This document shows, one piece after another, positions 6,015 to 9,087 of a stretch of 9,087 nucleotides of DNA. A program made the position numbers and the translations under genes. The DNA comes from IDS-8 sp036381215 (GTDB lineage: Bacteria > Pseudomonadota > Gammaproteobacteria > Steroidobacterales > Woeseiaceae): positions 1-9,087 of the forward strand of contig DASVDF010000145.1 of NCBI GenBank assembly GCA_036381215.1, read 5' to 3'. Under the pieces are notes generated by a model. That model was not told where the DNA came from and searched no databases. It saw only the letters and a list, made by a program, of their open reading frames with translations. Position 1 is the stretch's first letter; every line of letters begins with the position of its first letter.

Positions 6015-6893
6015 TCAGGGCAGCACGATTTCCGCGTACACCGGATAGTGGTCGGAGGGGTACCGGCCGTCGCGCTGGTCGTGGATGATCCCGGCGGCGC
6101 GTACGTCGACGCCGGGCTCCACGAAGACGTAGTCGATCTTCGGCCCGTTCCGTTTGCCGAGGAATTCGCCGAAAGTGCCGACGCCGGTCGCGTGCGGATG
6201 CAGGACCCGGAAGGTATCCACCAGGCGCACGGGCGATTGCCCGTTGTCGTGCTCGAGATAGAGAATCGCGGGATTGTCCTCGCCGGAATTGAAGTCGCCG
6301 GTGACGATCACCGGATCCCGCGGCTCCCGGGCGGCAATGCGCTCGGCCAGCAGCTTCGCGCTCTGCATGCGCGACGGCTGGGACTGGTGATCGAAGTGCG
6401 TGTTGTACACGCGTACCGCTCGCCCCGAATCCCTGTCGATGAAGCGCGCCCAGGTGACGATGCGGGTGATTTCGTTGCCCCAGGATTTCGAGCCGGGCAC
6501 GTCCGGCGTTTCCGAGAGCCAGAACGTGTCCCGGTCCGCAACGCGCCACCGATCGGTCCGGTACAGGATGGCGGAATACTCCCCGCCCTCACGGCCATCC
6601 TCCCGCCCGACGCCGACCTCACCGTACCCGGGCACGGCGTCGCGGATGGCGTCGATCTGGAAGCGCAGCGCTTCCTGCAAGCCGATGAAATCGGCGTCCT
6701 GCTCACGGATGACCTCGAAGACCAGCGGCGCGCGGTGCTCCCAGGCGTCGGGCCCGTCAGGCGCCGTGCCGTAACGGATGTTGAACGTCAGGACGCGGAC
6801 TTCGGCCGTGTCGGGGGCCGGCGTCCCGGCGGGTTGCTGCACGGCACACGCCGCCAGCAACAGTAGGGATAAGAAGAGTGCGCGGCGCTGCAT
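6015..6893 (-). CDS. Endonuclease/exonuclease/phosphatase (EEP) superfamily lipoprotein
   Basis: This 292-residue protein starts with a lipoprotein signal peptide: M-Q-R-R, a Leu-rich core and the lipobox L-A-A-C with C16 as lipidation site. Residue +2 is Ala, so outer-membrane sorting is expected. The EEP fold motifs follow in order: T-F-N-I-R (N38), G-L-Q-E-A-L (E74, metal), N-T-H-F-D-H (H166, D168), V-T-G-D-F-N-S (D200, N202), K-I-D-Y-V-F-V (D254) and S-D-H-Y-P-V (D281, H282). The hydrolytic site is thus complete. EEP proteins hydrolyse phosphodiester or phosphomonoester bonds in DNA, RNA, phospholipids or inositol phosphates; motifs do not separate these. An extracytoplasmic location suggests nutrient or phosphate scavenging rather than DNA repair. 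Upstream in-frame sequence to base 7184 is rejected because the lipoprotein signal begins at ATG 6893 and the extension overlaps the divergent dehydrogenase. It has a poor ribosome site and is transcribed towards the M20 gene. Confidence 0.87.
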   Translation of the reverse strand: MQRRALFLSLLLLAACAVQQPAGTPAPDTAEVRVLTFNIRYGTAPDGPDAWEHRAPLVFEVIREQDADFIGLQEALRFQIDAIRDAVPGYGEVGVGREDGREGGEYSAILYRTDRWRVADRDTFWLSETPDVPGSKSWGNEITRIVTWARFIDRDSGRAVRVYNTHFDHQSQPSRMQSAKLLAERIAAREPRDPVIVTGDFNSGEDNPAILYLEHDNGQSPVRLVDTFRVLHPHATGVGTFGEFLGKRNGPKIDYVFVEPGVDVRAAGIIHDQRDGRYPSDHYPVYAEIVLP

Positions 6894-6973
6894 CCCGATA
6901 GGGTGCCATCGATGAAGCAGCGATTCGAGCTTGCTGCCGCGCCGCTTTAGAGGTCGCTCGCGGCCTGGCAGCG

Positions 6974-6979
6974 TATAAT
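6974..6979 (+). promoter_or_regulatory. Consensus -10 box immediately before the aldehyde dehydrogenase (probable leaderless start)
   Basis: A perfect TATAAT lies at 6974-6979, ending 6 nt before ATG 6986. Transcription usually starts 6-8 nt after the -10, so it would begin at or next to the A of the start codon. The intervening bases have no Shine-Dalgarno. No good -35 hexamer is seen 16-18 bp upstream. The 92-bp gap to the divergent EEP gene contains no other strong promoter signal I could identify. Confidence 0.6.
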
Positions 6980-6985
6980 CGCGCG

Positions 6986-8428
6986 ATGCACGAGCTCCGT
7001 AACTACCTCTCCGGCGAGCTCCGTCCGGCGCGCACCGGCCGCGAGCTCGAGGTGTGGGAGCCGGCGGTCGCCGAGGTGCATGCGCGCGCACCCGATTCGG
7101 ATGCAGCGGACGTCGACGAGGCGGTGCACGCGGCCGAAGCGGCGTTCGACGGCTGGCGCGACACGCCCGCCGCGCAACGGGCACGCTGGCTGAACCGCCT
7201 CGCCGACCTGATCGAGCGCGATCTCGATGTCTTCGCAGAGGCCGAGTCGCGCGATTCGGGCAAGCCGCTCGCCCTCGCCCGCTCCCTCGACATCCCGCGC
7301 GCCATCAGCAACCTGCGTTTCTTCGCCGCCGCGGCCACCCAGTTCGCCAGCGAATCGCACGGCATGGAGGGCGGCGCGCTGAACTACACCTTGCGCCAGC
7401 CGCTCGGCGCCGTCGGCTGCATTTCACCGTGGAACCTGCCGCTGTACCTGTTCACGTGGAAGATCGCGCCCGCGCTCGCCGCCGGGAACGCGGTGGTCGC
7501 CAAGCCCTCCGAGGTCACGCCGCTCACGGCCGCGATGCTCGCGGAACGCTGCATCGAGGCCGAGCTGCCGCGCGGCGTGCTCAACATCGTGCACGGCGGC
7601 GGTGCCGTGGGCAGCGCGATCGTCGCGCATCCTCGGGTCCGCGCCGTGTCGTTCACCGGCGGCACCGAGACCGGGCGCCGCATCGCCGCGGCCGCGGCGC
7701 CGTCGTTCAAGAAGCTCACGCTGGAGCTCGGCGGCAAGAATCCATCCGTCGTATTCGCCGACTGCGATTTCGAGGCCGCGGTGGACGGCGTGGAGCGCGC
7801 GGCGTTTGCCAACCAGGGCGAGATCTGCCTGTGCGGCTCGCGCGTGCTGGTCGAGAAAGGCCTGTATCCCCGCTTTCGCGACGCGTTCGTGGAGCGCGTG
7901 CGCGCCCTGCGCATCGGCGACCCGATGGATGCGGATACGGACCAGGGGGCGCTGGTCAGTGAGAAGCACCTGGAGAACGTGCTGGCCGCGGTGGAGCGCG
8001 CACGCGCGGAGGGCGGGACGGTGCTTTGCGGCGGGGCACGCGCCACGGTCGAAAGCCCGCGCTGCCGCGACGGCTGGTTCATGCAGCCGACCGTGATCGA
8101 AGGCCTGCCCCCCGAGTCGGCGGCGAACCAGGACGAGATCTTCGGACCCGTGGCGACCCTGCTCTCTTTCGAGACGGAAAGCGAAGCGCTGGCGATCGCG
8201 AACGGCACCGCCTACGGCCTCGCGGCCTCCGTCTGGAGCCGCGACGTGCAGCGCTGCCATCGGGTCGCCGCGGGGCTCGATTCCGGGCTGGTGTGGGTCA
8301 ACACCTGGATGCTCCGCGACCTGCGGGTGCCGATGGGCGGCATGAAGAGCTCGGGTCTCGGCCGCGAGGGCGGCTGGGAGGCCATGCGGTTCTTCACCGA
8401 ACCCAAGAACGTCTGCGTGAAGTATTGA
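6986..8428 (+). CDS. Aldehyde dehydrogenase, probable 2-aminomuconic (or 2-hydroxymuconic) 6-semialdehyde dehydrogenase
   Basis: This 480-residue NAD(P)+-dependent enzyme carries all ALDH catalytic elements. They are S-P-W-N with N150, A-K-P-S-E with K173, F-T-G-G (223-226), L-E-L-G-G-K with E247, F-A-N-Q-G-E-I-C with nucleophile C281, and E-I-F-G-P at 384-388. The form N-Q-G-E-I-C-L-C-G-S-R is characteristic of the AMSDH/HMSDH/ALDH8A1 group, whose members oxidise ring-cleavage semialdehydes to 2-aminomuconate or 2-hydroxymuconate. R105 and R111 near I-P-R-A-I-S-N-L-R-F-F and R460 in G-L-G-R-E-G-G are candidates for the substrate-carboxylate arginines described for AMSDH. The N-terminus (M-x-x-x-R-N-Y-L-S-G) matches relatives, which fixes ATG 6986 despite the lack of a ribosome site. 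The following KynB-like gene favours the kynurenine/3-hydroxyanthranilate route over catechol meta-cleavage, but this remains inference. The protein should be cytosolic and tetrameric like its family. Confidence 0.88.
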   Translation: MHELRNYLSGELRPARTGRELEVWEPAVAEVHARAPDSDAADVDEAVHAAEAAFDGWRDTPAAQRARWLNRLADLIERDLDVFAEAESRDSGKPLALARSLDIPRAISNLRFFAAAATQFASESHGMEGGALNYTLRQPLGAVGCISPWNLPLYLFTWKIAPALAAGNAVVAKPSEVTPLTAAMLAERCIEAELPRGVLNIVHGGGAVGSAIVAHPRVRAVSFTGGTETGRRIAAAAAPSFKKLTLELGGKNPSVVFADCDFEAAVDGVERAAFANQGEICLCGSRVLVEKGLYPRFRDAFVERVRALRIGDPMDADTDQGALVSEKHLENVLAAVERARAEGGTVLCGGARATVESPRCRDGWFMQPTVIEGLPPESAANQDEIFGPVATLLSFETESEALAIANGTAYGLAASVWSRDVQRCHRVAAGLDSGLVWVNTWMLRDLRVPMGGMKSSGLGREGGWEAMRFFTEPKNVCVKY

Positions 8429-8445
8429 AGGTGTCGATCGACCGG

Positions 8446-8469
8446 GCCGCGCCTTTCGGGTTTCGCGGC
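8446..8469 (+). other. Hairpin just upstream of the cyclase-family start codon
   Basis: GCCGCG (8446-8451) and CGCGGC (8464-8469) can pair across a 12-nt loop, filling most of the 43-bp gap between the dehydrogenase stop and ATG 8472. It occupies the place where a ribosome site should be, and no purine-rich Shine-Dalgarno is visible. It may limit translation, so that the downstream gene depends on ribosomes arriving from the dehydrogenase. Chance pairing in GC-rich DNA is a fair alternative. Confidence 0.25.
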
Positions 8470-8471
8470 GC

Positions 8472-9087
8472 ATGACGACGGTCACGCTGAACCTGGCCGG
8501 CGTCGAAGTCCGTGCCGACCTGGACCGCGGCTTCGATCTCGCGATCCCGCTGCGCTTCGCCGGTGCGCAGCCTTCCGCCTTCGGCGCGCCGGCCGCGAGC
8601 GCCGCGCCGCTCTCGGTCGGCGATTTCGTCGGGGACGTCGCCCAGGGCGGAAGCTGCAATTGCGCCGAGGTCCGCTTCGTGCCGCACTGCAACGGCACGC
8701 ACACGGAGTGCGTCGGGCATGTGACGCGCGAGGCGGTGCACATCCACGCGATCCGCTCGGGAGGCCTCGAGCCGGCACTGCTGCTGTCCGTCGAAACGCC
8801 CCGGGCTGCCGAGTGCGGCGAAACCTCCGATCCGCCGCCGCAACCCGGGGACCGGCTCATCACGGCGCGAGCGATCGCGGCGGCGTGGCAACGGTGCGAG
8901 TGGACCCGGGTCCCCGTCCGCGCGCTCATCCTGCGCACCTTGCCGAATGATCCGGGCAAAGAGGAGCGCCGCTACGACATGCAGTCTCCTCCGCCCTACC
9001 TCACGCGCGAGGCGGCGGAATGGCTTGTGGAACGTGGCATCGAGCATGTGCTTCTCGACGTCCCCTCGATGGACCGCCTCGACGACG
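8472..9087 (+). CDS. Cyclase-family protein, kynurenine formamidase (KynB)-like, 3' end cut by window
   Basis: The first 205 residues are visible and the frame runs off the window. The protein belongs to the cyclase/arylformamidase family (PF04199-like), metal-dependent hydrolases that include KynB, which converts N-formylkynurenine to kynurenine and formate. The signature region is P-H-C-N-G-T-H-T-E-C-V-G-H at residues 71-83. Compared with the usual HxGTHxDxPxH, G75, T76, H77 and H83 are kept, the first His is Cys73 (with H72 beside it), Asp is E79 and Pro is V81. Two further cysteines (C62, C64) lie just before. Late in the visible part, V-L-L-D-V-P-S-M-D-R-L-D-D resembles the conserved region that precedes the His/Trp-rich C-terminus. 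ATG 8472 is the only plausible start (M-T-T-V-T-L-N-L), 43 bp after the dehydrogenase and co-oriented. Formamidase activity is inferred; hydrolysis of another amide or lactam in the aminomuconate branch is possible. Confidence 0.82.
   Translation, partial: MTTVTLNLAGVEVRADLDRGFDLAIPLRFAGAQPSAFGAPAASAAPLSVGDFVGDVAQGGSCNCAEVRFVPHCNGTHTECVGHVTREAVHIHAIRSGGLEPALLLSVETPRAAECGETSDPPPQPGDRLITARAIAAAWQRCEWTRVPVRALILRTLPNDPGKEERRYDMQSPPPYLTREAAEWLVERGIEHVLLDVPSMDRLDD

Noticed and set aside
5529..6866. 445-residue open frame on the plus strand
   Set aside because: Antisense across the EEP and M20 genes and the gap between them, both of which have complete active-site motifs and export signals; the product resembles no family.
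6966..6981. Sigma-54 type promoter (TGGCA near 6966) before the aldehyde dehydrogenase
   Set aside because: TGGCA is present, but the required GC element (TTGC) at the fixed spacing is absent; the TATAAT box explains the site better.
6894..7184. N-terminal extension of the EEP protein
   Set aside because: A lipoprotein signal with lipobox begins at ATG 6893; the extension is Arg/Pro-rich and antisense to the start of the aldehyde dehydrogenase.
7424..8959. 511-residue open frame on the minus strand
   Set aside because: It is fully antisense to the well-supported aldehyde dehydrogenase and cyclase genes; its product is Arg/Ala/His-rich low-complexity sequence with no recognisable domain, as expected for an antisense frame of GC-rich genes.
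1..9087. Mobile element, CRISPR array, tRNA/rRNA or phage/defence genes
   Set aside because: No transposase, integrase, regularly spaced repeat, terminal inverted repeat, tRNA-like cloverleaf or defence domain was recognised on either strand; base composition looks uniform by eye.

Overview
The window is GC-rich bacterial DNA, roughly two-thirds G+C by eye, and densely packed with genes on both strands. The gene content suggests a proteobacterium, most plausibly a gammaproteobacterium near Xanthomonadales, Nevskiales or Steroidobacterales. The pointers are an aminomuconate-type tryptophan (kynurenine) catabolic cluster, a periplasmic M20 peptidase, a lipoprotein-type EEP hydrolase and many weak Shine-Dalgarno sites. 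This placement is inference; there is no rRNA or other phylogenetic marker.

Layout, left to right: (1) 1-339 (+), the C-terminal end of a TetR/AcrR regulator with a WHG-type ligand domain. (2) 353-1144 (-), a ZIP-family metal transporter convergent with it. (3) 1301-1864 (+), a DinB/YfiT-superfamily putative metalloenzyme, divergent from the ZIP gene across a 156-bp intergenic region. (4) 1887-2307 (+), the wreck of a hybrid sensor kinase: its N-terminal membrane helix is joined out of frame to the last part of its receiver domain. (5) 3398-4468 and 2398-3339 (-), an extended-SDR epimerase/dehydratase followed by a UPF0104/LPG-synthase-TM flippase-like membrane protein, probably one envelope or glycolipid transcription unit. 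(6) 6015-6893 and 4584-5903 (-), an exported EEP-superfamily lipoprotein followed by an exported M20 (carboxypeptidase G2-like) peptidase. (7) 6986-8428 and 8472-9087+ (+), a 2-aminomuconic/2-hydroxymuconic-semialdehyde-type aldehyde dehydrogenase followed by a KynB-like cyclase-family protein cut by the window edge. This looks like the start of a kynurenine/3-hydroxyanthranilate degradation operon continuing to the right.

No tRNA, rRNA, CRISPR array, insertion sequence, prophage or defence module was seen. No clearly undescribed system is evident. The points most worth a second look are the internally deleted hybrid kinase, the near-consensus -10 box only 6 nt before the dehydrogenase ATG (probably a leaderless mRNA), and the altered metal-binding signature and cysteine cluster in the cyclase-family protein. 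The very long antisense open frames are by-products of high GC content.
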